A stretch of 64,000 nt of DNA, taken from Gnetum montanum (lineage: Eukaryota > Streptophyta > Gnetopsida > Gnetales > Gnetaceae). Below are positions 22,247 through 34,645 of this stretch, one piece after another (position 1 is the first letter of the stretch; each line of letters starts with the position of its first letter). Location: assembly GCA_015680685.1 (NCBI GenBank), contig MNCI01035621.1, positions 604,135 to 668,134 of the forward strand. Direction: 5' to 3'. The position numbers were made by a program, and so were the translations under genes. The notes under the pieces were generated by a model. The model was given only the letters and a program-made list of their open reading frames with translations, had not been told where the DNA came from and made no database searches.

Positions 22247-25200
22247 CTATATGTAATACCACTTTAGATATATGTGATTGACAGGGTTTGGTAGCTGTTT
22301 TTCATTGACATCTGCTAACTTGAATGCTCCGTTGCTGTACGCATCAGTCACCAAGAAAGGACCCTCCCAGTTTGTAGAGAATTTGCCTACTGGTTCACGA
22401 ATGGCCTTGAGAACTAAATCCCCTTTCTTGATTGGGCGCTGCTGAAGATTGTGACGATGCTTTTGCCTCTGCTTGTCTTGATACTTTTCAATTGTATCGA
22501 GTGTCTATATCCGCTTCTCTTCTACTGAATCCAAATCCGTGATCTGAGACTCGGTGTGTTGAGGCTCATTTATAATCGTGGAGAGAACCATTCTCAGAGA
22601 AGGGATTTGCAACTCGAGGGGCAGCACCGCCTCGGATCCGTAGACTAGGCTATAGGGCGTACTATCTGTAGCTATCCTACAGGTAGTGCAATATGCCCAT
22701 AGCACATAGAGGATCTTTTCATGCCACCGTCTCTTATTACTGTCTAGCATTTTCTTGAGCAGATTGATGATGAATTTGTTTGTTGCTTCAGCTTGACCAT
22801 TCTCTTGCGGGTAATAGGGCGAGGAAAAAGATTGTTTAATGCCAAGGCTATCACAGAAGGATTTGGTCTCTGTACTACTAAACTGTGGCCCATTGTCAGT
22901 CACGATAGTCATCGGGAGACGAAACCTGGTTACAATGTTATCTAAGATGAAATGGCAGATCTGTTGAGATGTGATCTTCCTTAAAGGAATAGCTTCTACC
23001 CACTTTGTGAAGTACTCAGTGGTGGTGATTATGAAGCTATGACCTNACATGTATAAGATTTCCATGACGCTGACATGTGTCACAAGTTTTAACCTTTGTC
23101 AGGCAATCTTTTTCCATGCATGGCCAGTAGTACCCTAAGCGACGAATTTTTGAAGCCATAACCCGAGGTGCTACGTGTCCTCCGCATAATCCCTCGTGAA
23201 CCTTGCTAACGATACGCTGCGCTTGGTCCTTGTTAACGCAAGTAAGTAGCACACCATCAAAAGAGCGTCTACAGAGAGTACTGTCTCCTATGATTACGTA
23301 CTGCCTAGCTCGCTTGCGGATTGCATCCTTCTATGCGCGTGTCAATTCATGTGGTAGCTCGCCTTGTAAGAGGTAAGTTTTAATGTTGTCATACCATTCC
23401 GGCGTGCTCTCTTCGAGAAGAGAAGATATGTGCATCGCCTAAACGATAGGACCTGTACAATCTATTATTAAAGTAGGAAAAGTGTCGAGCAAATGTAAGG
23501 GCACGTTTAAGGCTAGCGTAGCCAGTGCATCGGCCAGTGTGTTATCGGTTTATGGCACATGTTGGGCATCGATGGTCGCGAATTTGTTCAAAAGATCTTT
23601 AGCCATATCGCAGTAGGGCTATAGATGGATAGCTTTGCAGGCATAGACTCCTGTGATCTAATTGATGACGAGCATCGAATCACCCCTAACTGCCAAGTGT
23701 CAAACATCGAGTTCGCTTGCAGCTAGTAATCCCCTAACGAGCCCCTCGTACTCTACCACATTGTTCATACAAGGGAAGGTCAAGCGATAAGCGTGGAGAC
23801 GCACATCCTCAGGTGATAGCGTAATAACTGTGGCGGCGCTGCCACCTTTAGCGGTTGAAGCTCCGTCGAAAGACAACGTCGCCTCGAGGCCTGTTAAGAC
23901 AGGGCTTAAACTATGTACATGTTCGTTTGGAAACTCAGGCTCTATGGTTGCCTGACTATCAATAGGTGATGTTACTAACTGGTCAGCTATTTCCTGGCCT
24001 TTCATAGAAGATTGGCCAACATAATGCAGATCGAATTCTGCTGTGATAGCCTTCCAGCGAGCTATTCTGCTACTCTCGTATATATTGTGCATAATGGTCC
24101 TAAGGATGTTATTTTTACATATGATGTTAACTTGGCTACGGAACAGGTAATGCCTACACTTTTTGAGCGTAAATACTAATGCTAAGCAGTTACGCTCTAC
24201 TTCGTTGTACCTCATTTCGTACGCATATAGAGCATGACTCAAGTAGTAGATGGGCACTTCCGACCCATCATCCCTCCTTTGACAAAGTAATGCTGCTAAC
24301 ACTACGTCCAAAGTTGCGAGGTAAATGTAACGGTAGATCTTTTTGTGGTGGGAAAACTGTCGGTAAGTGTTGAAGTTCTTGTTTTAGGCTGTCAAACGCA
24401 TGCTGACAATCTTCCGTCCATTTGAAATTAACCCCCTTTTTAAGCAAATGTTGCATAGGGTGTAGCTTGTCGGTTAATCTCGAGATGAACCGGCGTATAA
24501 ACTGTAATCGTCCTTGTAACCCGTGTAATTTCTTGAGGTCTATGGGAGGCGCTAATTCGACAATGGCTTTGACCTTATCAGGGTCAACTCGTATGCCGGT
24601 TTCCGACACCACAAACCCCAGCATGCATCCGGTTTTGACTCCGAATACGCATTTCTTTGGATTAAGCCGAAGGTCGTATTTGCAGCATCTTTTGAGGACT
24701 AACTCCAGTTCTTCTGAATGATCCTCTGAATTTAAAGACTTGACAGCTATATCGTCAACATAGTCATTCAGTCTCCCTAAGAGGTAGTCGCTGAAGATGT
24801 ATGTCATGGCTCATTGATACGTTGCTCTGGCATTTTTTAGACCAAAAGGCATCATGGTGTAGCAAAAGATGCCCCAGGGCATCATGAACGTTGTGGTTAA
24901 TTGATGTTCTGGGTTGATGCGAATCTGGTTATAGCCCGAAAAGCCATCCATGAAGGACAGAAGCGCATGCCCAGCTGTCGTATCGACTGGTTGGTCGATA
25001 CTCGGTAGTGGGAAGTTATCTTTGATCTTGGCCTTGTTCAAATCTCAGAAGTCTATGCAGATGCGTATGCTTTCGGTCTTCTTTGGGATGACTACGATGT
25101 TAGATACCCAATCCGAGTAGTCGACTGCACAGATGAAACCAGCCTGATACAGGTTAGTGATCTCATCACACACGGCTAGCACGATCTCTGGCTTGATTTT

Positions 25201-25647
25201 TCATACCTTTTTCCTAACAACTTTAATCTGTGGATCTAAGATTATGTTATGTTGGATTAACCTGGGATCTAGTCCTGGCATATCTTTGTATGACCATGCA
25301 AATACTGTGATGTTTTCTTGCAGCACCTATTTTATAGAATCGTGCATTTTCTGGTCTAGTAAAGAACTAACCTTAAGCGTTTTGGCTTCACCCTTATGCG
25401 TAATGATAGAAACCTCATTGAGGAGGTCTTCAGTTATGTCCCTAGCCTCCAGGTCTAGCGTGCGCATCGACTGTTCTGGCCATTCCGGGGACGTTTCCGA
25501 CGTGCCTATGGTTACGTCGTCAAAGGAAGGGTTAATTTCCACTAGCGTAGGGTTGAATTGCCTAACTACCCTCCCGTATGGGCCTGTCAAAGTTAGTGGT
25601 GCTGAAAATGTTGCGTCCATTTGCGAATTGTGCTGCAAAATTGCCAA
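22247..25647 (-). pseudogene. pol: E2 pol: reverse transcriptase, dual RNase H, integrase
   Basis: Reading from 25647 downward: a pre-RT segment (LTGPYGRVVRQFNPTLVEI), then reverse transcriptase with LPSIDQPVD, SFMDGFSGYNQI, MPFGLKNA and the catalytic DYVDDIAVKS (near 24750). The thumb contains LQGRLQFIRRFI. RNase H follows (YYLSHAL, YNEVERNCLALVF), then a second RNase H (LSFDGAST, NNVVEYEGLVRG), the archaeal-like extra domain typical of Tat elements. The integrase has an H-H-C-C finger ending CDTCQ (near 23075), TDNGPQFSS and ENGQAE of the D,D-E core, and a C-terminal NWEGPF and LPNPVNHIYLKWYY, with stop TAG at 22247-22249. TGA replaces CGA before MTYIF (near 24808). One undetermined base is at 23046. 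Several stops make it non-functional. Confidence 0.93.
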
Positions 25648-25768
25648 ACTTGTAAATGATTAGGAGAAAGTATGACGTAGTGTTGTTGAGTGTGGAAATC
25701 TAATTGAATTTTGAATTTTGCGAAGAGGCTATAATTAATGCTACCCAATTACGAGGCGATAAGATGTG

Positions 25769-25791
25769 ATAGTTTAACGTCATTTCAGACA
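25769..25791. repeat. Single hairpin unit upstream of the antisense gene (E2)
   Basis: ATAGTTTAACGTC, loop ATTTCA, then GAC. It is one copy of the GTC/GAC unit. E3 has two GGCC units at the matching place (36545-36616). Confidence 0.6.
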
Positions 25792-25889
25792 GTGGCGCAT
25801 GCGATATCTGCCGCATTAATATCTTGATTTTTGGGTTCCGTTTTAGGAAAGTCCTGCTGAAATCAGATATCAAGTTGGTGATTCTCGCA

Positions 25890-25897
25890 TATAAGTA
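25890..25897 (+). promoter_or_regulatory. Possible TATA box of the antisense gene (E2)
   Basis: TATAAGTA lies about 150 bp before the proposed ATG at 26046, after a TCTCGCA context. It is the best TATA-like motif on this strand in the upstream stretch. No transcript evidence is available. Confidence 0.35.
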
Positions 25898-26045
25898 AGT
25901 GTTTTTCGGTGAGAACGGGCTACTGGTTGTCGTGAATTCGAATTCTTAGCTGTTGCTAAGTGAGAGGAGAAGGAGCAGAAGATTGGAGTGTGTAGTTTCT
26001 GAAGATTCGAAGAAGTGAAGCTACAAAAGTTCTGAGGCTATTACA

Positions 26046-29000
26046 ATGGTGCCTAAAATCAAAACGAAGAATGCAAAATTGGCCAAAATCGAAGAGGTGC
26101 AAGGAAATATGGAGCGTGTTTCACAGGCGGTGGTCGAAGTGCGTGACCCTACGCCTTTGAACAGGTAGGCCATTCCTTGCATGCTTATGTTTATTTTTGG
26201 TAGTATTTCTTGCATAAATGCGGATTTCAAATTATGAACCTTGGGTTAAGGCGAGGGTTTGATGGGGTTGTGTCTATCGCCGTTGTCAGGGACAAACCTT
26301 GCGCTGTTGCAAGGGTTTGGGCGATTTCGGTATGGATAACTAGGCGTAGTTTGTAGGTTTTCTGTATTAGTCATGCAAATGTAAATCTAGACGTTGATTT
26401 ATGTATTGGGTTTTCTGTACAGCGTTACGTTAAAGCCTATTCTGATTGTCTTGGATATTGTTGGGGTTTTGTGTTGTATAAACCCCATCGTCCCCAATGT
26501 CCCTCCCCTGCAAATGCGGTTGCATGGGAAGGCCATACGGTTTCGAAGGGGTGCACAGGAGTTTCTGTAGTTCTTACTGCGCAACTACAACGTCATTGTA
26601 TGGTCCAATTTGTCCGGAGATATTGCCAGTGCCATTCTAGAGCACCTCCTGGTGGGTTCTGCACAAGGGATCTTGGCTTTCCTGACAGACGGAGCCATCG
26701 ATACTGGTCATCCCGAGGACCGAGAACTTAGCGCCCGAGGTTTAAGGTGCTTAAGTTGGATTTGGGAGATGGCCCAGTTTAGTTGTTATCATGCATATAA
26801 CACTCTGTTCGTGGCTCGCCATGTCTCGACCTACTTTCAGAACCCACAAGCCATTTTGTCGACTGTATATTTTTTTTTTGTATGTCGGTTATCTGGGTTT
26901 TGCCAAGTATGAGATAAACCTATGTGGTATGGTACAGGTTTTTTATCCATGAAAACAGGTTAGTTGGGGATGGTGATACATTGTCGTGGACCGAAACAGC
27001 AATATAGGTGTTCACCTCAGCTAGCAACGTACGCGCCGGTGTGATGGGGCAGATTGGCTTCAACATGTGTGAGTACCCCAGCTGCTATGCTAACTCTTTT
27101 GAGAATTGCCAGAAACTCGGGTGGCTACATGATGACTGGACCCTGGATCTGCCCCTTACCGTTGAGGACATGCAGAGGAACCTTCTGCCCTTTCCTTTGC
27201 CATTTGGATCTGGTGAGACTACTGCGTATTTTATTGTTGCGTGGTGTAGTTGTACATTGTGAGCATTGCGTAATATGGGTTTTCGTTTGACCTATGTCTT
27301 ACGTTGTTCAGTCAAGGAATCCCGGGAGATTACCCTTATAATTTCCGGCAATGAGGTGAATACCGTCCTCTTCCGCTATGGTGACATCAAGGACACCCAG
27401 CGCTGGCTCAGCCACATGATGGCCCCAGTTGCGGTGACCACCAAGATCCAAGAAGCGAGGCTAATGCACCTATTTTTAGCCGCAACCCCTGATGTCCTCG
27501 CGAGTGAAATGCTGACCCTGGTCAACTCCTTCAACGAAAAGGCAGAGCATTTTTGCACGTGCGTGCATAACATGCGTGTAAGTTTTGATATTGATGCTGA
27601 GCTCTTCAAGGACCTTTTTGGCGTCCCCTCTAACGACCTTCCCATAAATGAGAAGGCAAAGAGGAGTCTCGACTACCAGGAATAGCTGGAGGAGTGGGTA
27701 AGAGTCCCGAAGGAGCCTAAAAGGTTTCCTTGTGAAAAATTCAAACTGGGCATCGCCAAGACAATTTATCCCCTTTTCCGGGCCCGGGCCTTCCCCAAAA
27801 CACTCTCGTAAGGGAAGTTCTTTTCTATAGAATAGACCCGTATTATGCGGGAGGTCCTGGAAGAAGGGACCCAATTCAATTGGGCAAGCTATTTTGCTAA
27901 GGGACTGCACAATGAGATGGTCAAGCTTTTCAAGAAGCTTGAGTCTCGTTTCAATGTGCATTACACCTTCTACATAGCTTTCCTTCTCCGTTTTGCTGAG
28001 TTTTTGGTCGTCCAAAGGAATGGGGTCTAGGTGCAACAAGACCGAGACCAGCTATACAAACCTTGGATTACCCATAACCTCGGCACTACCTGTGGGCAAG
28101 ATCTGCCGGAAGGCATCGAGGAGTCACTGTCTATAACGACCAAAGGTTTGGCGGTGCCTCGAGTGCAAGGCCTCGACAGTGTAGGCGGGATAATGCCTAC
28201 TTACATCGGTGATGCCTCACAAGGGAAACACCTGGCGGAAGAAATTGTAGAACCTGCAGCTCAACGTAAAAGGCTCTGTATAGCCGAGGCTTCTGCGGAG
28301 CCTGGAGCGGCACGGGTCAAACTGTGGCGGTCAGAGTTCAGCGGAGTAAGCCTCCACCTGGTAAGCATGAAGGAGATGTATTGAAAACTATATTACACAA
28401 TGTTTACTTAGTATATTTGGAATGATATATTAAACGTATTGTGATATGACCAGTGAAAATTACAGATCAGCTGACCCCTGAAATAGGGGCAGTGGTACTA
28501 AGTCGTGGGGAAGGGGCCTCAGTTTTAGAAGAAGAGACCCTAGCTGTTAAAGTGAGTCGTGCACAGACCCCTGTGTGTGAGGAGGCCCCAGCTACTGGAA
28601 CCAGCGACGCACAGACTCATGTGCGTGAAGAGGAAAAGGAGGTGGAAGACGTTGGTGAAGTAGCCACTGTCACCGGAAGAGGTAATAAACGTGTTAGAAA
28701 TTTTTTAAAATTCTATTAATAATTAAAGTTTCTAACTTGATTACGCTACAGGAGAAGAAGATGCAGCCACGTCCATCGCTGTGAGCAGAGCATGGAGAGA
28801 TTTTCTTGACGAGTTCCCCTTCATGGAAGGCGTTGTCAGTGATATGATCGAGCGCCTCGAGTGCGTCGAACCTGGAGCTGGTATGTTATGGCTGTAATGA
28901 TTTTGCAATATTATACAGTGGTAATGTGTCACCAATATTGATGATTTTTTTTCTGTTAGGAGCTCGCCTCCGATGGGATCCCATAGAGCCCATTGGTTTG

Positions 29001-29960
29001 GACATAGTGGAGCCTCCATCCGATGGGGCAGCCATGCCACGTAACATTTATTAGGAAATCCGTAAATGTGTGTTACACTCGACACGCTCCTTATGGAAGA
29101 GTAGGGGTGTAAATGAAAATCTATGGAAACGGTTGCAGAAGTCAGAGCAGAGGATTGAGTCGCTGACCAAAGTGGTCGGAGACCTGAGATCACGGTGCGA
29201 ATTCCTACAGGCACGGGAGACAGGCGATGAAGACTGGCGTACTGCTGTTATTGACTACTCCCGTTATTGGACTGCCATCAAAAATAGCGTGCAAACCAGT
29301 CGGGCGTTGGTAGAGCAGTGGATGCAGAGAGAGCTCCTAGCCCAGAAAAGCTAGGATTGGAGGGATTACTGTGCAAGTGTGCAAGAGTGGGGGCAGAAGG
29401 AAAAGGACCACAAACATCTATATAAGTGAGAAAGCATCACTTATCGTAAACTTTATCACGATTCTGCCGTCAAGGCTCAATCCCTGGAAGGTTTCTTGGA
29501 CGTCATCGGAGCTTCCGAAGCCTTCAAAAAGTTCGAAGAGCAGGTGACTGTAAGTGCATCCCCGGAAAGGGAGATGACTCTCCCTGGGGGGTAGACAACA
29601 GTCCCTACATTCTTCCCGGACCCACCTCGCTAGACTGACGTAGAGAAAGGGAAGGTGAAGGCTGGAGCTGCCCTAGGAGATGGAGCATGGTCTGATCGCA
29701 CCGAGGATGAGATCATGGAGTGCCTGTGGGCTGGCTTAGACAAGCTTCCCTTTGGTATGGAAGTAGGGCCATTTCGAGTAAGTTTATGCATGACTAAATC
29801 TAAATTTTCTAATTGTATTGTCAAGTTTTATTCTTGCTAACATGTTTTCTATATCTAGGTACTGGAAGAGGATAGAGAAGACGAGCAAGCTGAGGAGCAA
29901 GTACAAGAGGAAGAACGCAGCGATGAAGAGCATCCTCCCGTGGAGCCGATACCAAAGTAG
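26046..29960 (+). pseudogene. Antisense eight-exon gene in E2: FCP1/NIF-like domain plus acidic tail
   Basis: Proposed exons: 26046-26164, 26423 to about 26864, 26938-27212, 27312-28345, 28454-28681, 28752-28880, 28960-29777, 29859-29960 (TAG). Introns have GT-AG ends and phases agree. Two exceptions are the exon 2/3 junction, one base off, and the exon 4 donor, which seems to have lost one G. The product would be about 1,050 residues. Exon 1 is Lys-rich (MVPKIKTKNAKLAKIEE). Exons 2-3 resemble an FCP1/NLI-interacting-factor HAD domain: KPILIVLDIVGVLC, RRGAQEFL, FLLRNYNVIVWSN, YNTLFVARH, FQNPQAIL. The DxD motif is DIV and the late DD is AR, so phosphatase activity is unlikely. Exon 4 (FNEKAEHFCTC, DAELFKDLFGVP, FNWASYFAKGLH) I cannot place firmly; it is reminiscent of extra-ORF proteins of other plant retroelements. 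The C-terminus is Glu-rich. About eleven in-frame stops (for example 26568, 27683, 28028) sit where CAG, CAA or CGA fits. Confidence 0.72.
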
Positions 29961-30288
29961 GGACCTCATGAAGAGGGGATTCCTCATGAAGGAATACTTC
30001 CCAGTAGAGAAGGCCCACTAGAGAACAATTTATTGGGACTGGAGCCAGACTTAAGAGATACTGGTGACAGTGGCATCAGAGGAGATGCGTAATTGTGATT
30101 TACGCATGGATTTATTGATTGTTGCTAACAATGATTACTGGGATGAATGAAAGACTAGCGATCAGATTTGGTGACAATTTTAAGTGTTATATATTTTTTT
30201 TCTTTATGTCTTTTGCATTTTTTATCTACAAAGCATAAGCGTAGTTGTTAACAGTTTCGCCTAAGTTATGTTATGAAAAAGTGGAGTT
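29961..30288. other. E2 stretch after the antisense gene
   Basis: This would be the 3' untranslated region of the antisense gene, ending in T-rich DNA around 30180-30225. No coding frame or motif is visible. Confidence 0.4.
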
Positions 30289-30390
30289 ACTAGTTTTAGG
30301 CCATTGCGGGCCGTCATGAGCGTTTGCATAATCTGGAAGTTAGTTTTAGGCCATTGCGGGCCATAACTAGTTTAAGGCCGTTGCGGGCCC
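30289..30390. repeat. Three GGCC hairpin units beyond the antisense gene (E2)
   Basis: Three units read AGTTTTA or AGTTTAA, GGCC, loop ATTGCG or GTTGCG, GGCC, at about 30291, 30342 and 30369. Every GGCC stem is intact. They lie between the end of the antisense gene and the protease, as in E1 and E3. Confidence 0.75.
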
Positions 30391-30689
30391 TACGTAATGT
30401 AGAAAGCGTAATTGGTGGTAGTGTATATTTTTTGTTGTTTTTCCATATTTGAACTAAAGTGATCAAAAGACGTGAATGTGTACGTAACAAGAATGTAACA
30501 GCGTAATGAAGAAATGACAAGCGTAAACGTTGAAAATTTCTATGGCGTAAACATGCATTAAGCGAAAACAAGATGCTAAGCGTAAACTACGATAATTGTT
30601 AACAAACATGATAATGTGCGTAAATGTTGTTCAGTTCAACTGCTAATTCGCAATTGTTTCTTAACGGCCTTTACGTTCAATGCTACATA
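30391..30689. other. E2 spacer before the protease end
   Basis: AT-rich DNA with scattered GCGTAA and TTACG motifs. No gene is visible on either strand. Confidence 0.4.
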
Positions 30690-33600
30690 AGGGCGGAGGG
30701 GCTTACTGTCTGACTCTTCCACGTTGCCATCCTAAAATGGCAGGTTGGCCCAGGCTGAACTGTCATCATTGGTTTTGGTTTTCAGAGGGATTTGGAGATT
30801 GGTCTGATCATCCGAGGCTTCTATCTCCGAACCCCGTTCTTCCTCAATGTTGTTGATGGTATTGGGGGTGGTTTCATTGCCGCGTATCACGACCTCCCCT
30901 CCTACGTAAGGTAGGTGTATTTCTTGATGTATCGGTGATGAAACTACCCTCAGCTGGGCTAACCACGACCTCTATAAGATCAAGTTGAAGCCAGGCATCT
31001 CCTCGATGACTAAGAATGTGGCATCCATTGGGAATTTCTTCCCTGCCACAAACTCGATACGCACCATCCCTTTGACTTGAACCCTTGCTCCATTGAACGA
31101 CTTTATGCAGGTTGTCATAGTGGGAATGATCTGGTCGACCAGACCCAACCTATCCACGATGGGATAAGGAATGACGTTTGCAGCGGCGCCGTCGTCCACA
31201 TGTACTCTCTGGATCAGGTACTGACCGACCCAAATTGTGATGAACATGGATTTAGTGGTCACCTGACCTTTCTCAGGATCATCTTTGATAGACTCGTCAT
31301 GAAAGGTCAGTGAGGTAGGCTTGGGATGCTCAGCTTCGGAAGGAAACATGACCGTGTGGATCCCTTCCTCCTCCGCTGGTAAGCTTTCATCCACTGATAT
31401 GGATGTTAGCATGCGAACCATAGCCTCACGGTGTTTTTGAGATGTCATAAGCAGGTCATAAAGGCTTAGGGTTGTGTTTTTTTGTTTGAGAGCCTGTTTG
31501 ACTTACGTAAATGCGTCGAGGAGGTCCTTCTCTCGGCTAGGTTTTTTGTCTCCCTTATCCTCTTCCATCCAGCCCAAGAGATGGATCTCTCAAGGTAGGA
31601 TAGTGTCAGTCAAAGGGTTGTTCTTTTTCTTGCCAAGAGAAGGTGGCTGCGTTTCTTCACCTTTATCCTGTTTCTGAGGTAGAGACAAAGGCACAAAAGC
31701 CAGGGGCCTAGGCTTAGGGAAGCCAAGCGTAGAATGGGCTTTCGTTGGGTTAACAGGTATGTCCTCGCCCTTTCGCTTGGGAGGCGATGGTTGGCTATTC
31801 TAGTTAGAGGTCTGCCCCTGCGTGAGAGGAGCAGCCTATGGTGAAGGTACCCTGATAATGAAGGGTTCCCTAGGCATGGGCACAGATGAAGACGCGGCTT
31901 GTCTGTTGCTGCGTGACTGAGGGTGTATCTAAGAAGGTGCCAATATAATGAAGGGCGGCCTGGAGACAGCACTGGCTACTGATGAGATGGTTTCCCCCCT
32001 TTGTGAGCTGGCAGGCACATGTAAAACAAAAGGTTGTTTTGGCGGTCCCCTCCTCTCACTGTCCGTACTCACCACATTGATTGTATAAGCATTGTCGTTT
32101 GCGTTCAACGGGTCCTTATATACGTGCAATGTTTGGTTTTCTGGGCACATCAGGTTACTACTGTCTAACTTAAGTAAACCATCGTCCAACATACATTGAA
32201 TGTCATCTTTCAACGCCCAGCAGTAATTCGTATCGTGACCACACAACTGGTGGTAGTCACAGAAACGGTCCAGCCTGAAAGATCTCAGAACTGGTGGTTC
32301 GTTAGGTAAGGCTAAAGAAGGGTTCTTCAGCAGTTCACAATGACGTCTGTGACGCTTCAGAGCTTCCTCGAACACCTTCTTAGGTTGAATGTGTCCTACC
32401 CCTAACAGTTGTTTCAACAGTTCTGAATTCTTTACAGGTAGGGCTACGTACTTTGAGCGATCTTTACGCTCAATGTTTGGTTTTGGCTGGGGGGCCTTTT
32501 CAGGAGCTGTCGTGTCTTGGCTGGTTCCTGCACTAGCCGTAGCCTTAGGAGGCGTGGTAGGTGCCTTCTTGTTCTTGTTCTTTACACCCTCAGTCAGCAC
32601 AGCTACTGTCGTTATTGTCGCCTTACCTTTGTCTTTACCCTTGTTCTGAGTGTTCGTGTAGGCAACATATGCCGGGTCTTTGCTGGCCTCCACAACATCT
32701 TGGATGCTTCTAACTTGAGCGAAGGCCTGATGTAAAGAGTTGGGGGAAAGGTAGTACAACTTTGACTTAATGAATTCATTGACTGCTCCTTTGAATATAG
32801 CAAGTAGATATGAATCTGCGATTGGCTCACAGATTTCATTCAAGGTAGCATTCCAACGCTGTATGAACCTTTGGACTGGTTCAAGCGGGTCTTGTTTCAC
32901 CCCCATGAGCTGAGCCAACGTGACTTCCGGCTTTAAGTTGTATTTAAAGTGGGTCACGAATTGTGTCAGTAGCTCTTCCAAAGTTGAGATGAAAGAGTGT
33001 GGGAGGGCTCGGTACCAATCCAAAGCTTTCCCTGTCAAGGACATAGCAAAGACTCGAATAATCATGTGTTGACACTGTTGTAACAACAAGGATTCAGATC
33101 TAAAGGTGACCAAATGAGCGTTAGGATCCCCCTCCCCATTATACTTGGTAAAATGAGGCAAGGACATCCCTGTTGGCAATGACAACATAGGGACCGCTAA
33201 ACTGATAGGATCATCTTGGTAGAAGTCCATGATCTGAATGGTATCTGAACCAGCGGCTTTGAGGCATCTAACCTCCTCGGTAAGAGTCTGGATAAGCCAG
33301 AAAGCCTGGTCTAGACTTGTTGATGGAGGCGTCTGTGTAGAAGGCATTGGAGGTTGGACTGGGAGGGTGGCGCTAGGAAATGGAAATGAAGGAAGAGGTT
33401 GGCTAGCAGCTAGTGGGGCGGGGATCCCAGCAGGCAGGGGGGCCAATGAAGACCACCACCCACTAGTTTGCGAAGAGGGGTTAGCTGTTGCCTGCTGCGG
33501 GAGATAAGGATGGGGATACTGCGGGACCATACTGTGGAACATGCATTGCAGGTGCAACCGAGAGTTTCACGCCATACACCACAGACTGGGTATGTTGCGT

Positions 33601-34425
33601 CGCTGGGTTGGCCCACTGACTTGCGGTAGGCTGTTGGACGTAAGTTTGTGGCTGAACGGTCGTGGTAATCTATTGAGTTGGAGGGGGTGGAAGTTACAAG
33701 TTCTGCACCAGGCGCATTGTGGATATGTTGTGGGGTTGGATTTGGGGGATGAAATGGGGTGCGGTGGTCGGTGGAACCACCGACGGAATGCGTAGTACAT
33801 GTGGCGATGAAACCGCCCCCATGTTGTTATGAGGTATTTGGATTTGCAACCCAGATGGCTACGCAGTGTCTTGTGGAATGACGGGAAAATGCGTCTATGT
33901 GGTCAAGGCTAGGTCAAGAGGAGCGGCCTCTCCGTTGAAAGGAAAAAAGGGATTTACGTACGTGTGGGGGCTTAGAGTATGGAACGAATGTTCCGACTGG
34001 GCTGCCAATTCATCCTCTTCCTCCTCCCCATTCTGGGGCTCCAGCGTAGCCCGTGAAGCTTGGCCTTTGGCCATGACCAACTATGTTATAATTTCATGTT
34101 GATGTTCGGTCAAAGGGATAATGTCATAGGCTGTTGAAGTGAAATTGTCACCTCCTCGATGGATCATCTCAAAGTTTCTTTTTTCTTCAATCTCGACTCG
34201 GCTAAGGGTAAGCTTTTCCTGGATCTTTACGTAGATGAAGTTGTATTCTTCAGGGGTCATGTCTGTGAAAACAGGGTCTTTGTCCTACAGTCTCAATGAC
34301 CTACGCGATGGTCCCTGTGGTCCCGCTGCACCAAAAGTTAGTCTGGTGACAACGATAGGGTTCACAGATGTGGCACCCACATTAGCGGCGACCATGGCGG
34401 TTGTGGTTGTGTATATGGAATCCAT
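30690..34425 (-). pseudogene. gag-pro: E2 gag-protease polyprotein, decayed
   Basis: The start is the ATG at 34423-34425 (MDSIYTTTTAMVAANVG), followed by the N-terminal domain also seen in E1 (YNFIYVKIQEKL, AYDIIPLTEHQH). A frameshift lies between about 33560 and 33890. The gag core (GEGDPNAHLVTFRSE, DWYRALPHS, RFIQRWNATLNE), the knuckle-like FCDYHQLCGHDTNYC and the linker with PFVLHVP and PFIIRVP run in one frame from 33557. The aspartic protease (VHVDDGAAAN, KSFNGARVQVKG) is in the same frame at 30972-31448. After a stop, homology continues with SWLAQLRVVSSPIHQEIHLPY to about 30707. The gene is non-functional but easily aligned with E1 end to end. Confidence 0.9.
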
Positions 34426-34645
34426 TGATCAAGTGGATTAGCTGTGACAAATGATCGGATCTAATAAGCGGCTGACAAAAAGATCGCAAATAGGCTTTCT
34501 ACCCTGTAGGATTCCAGAGGAATCGTTCCTGTGACCGATCTACACCACGCGATTTTCCGTAAACTTCCCTTGAGGTATTACGTTTATGGTTTTGGGTATA
34601 AATCACTAACAGGGCTACCCGAAAAATACGGATCGGAGCCTAGGC

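Larger units (their letters stand above)
25633..30706 (-). other. Possible sense-strand intron between protease and reverse transcriptase (E2)
   Basis: In the sense direction this segment has no pol or gag coding. It begins after protease and ends just before the pre-RT frame, with a good minus-strand acceptor (TTTGGCAATTTTGCAG) and a possible donor (GACA/GTAAGC at 30706). Ogre elements of the same lineage splice an intron at this position. The donor is out of phase with the acceptor by one base, so these exact sites are unproven. Confidence 0.3.

Noticed and set aside
27476-28039. Minus-strand frame of 187 codons opposite exon 4
   Set aside because: It is the reverse of a coding exon whose plus-strand translation is conserved in E3; the minus translation is not.
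26046-29960. A resident host FCP1-like gene into which retroelements inserted
   Set aside because: E2 and E3 each carry it at the same place between protease and RT, within bounded LTR ends and target duplications, so it travels with the elements.
30289-30390. GGCC hairpins as transcription terminators of the antisense gene
   Set aside because: The same units lie at places with no gene end (15566, 36545), and plant RNA polymerase II does not terminate at such short stems.
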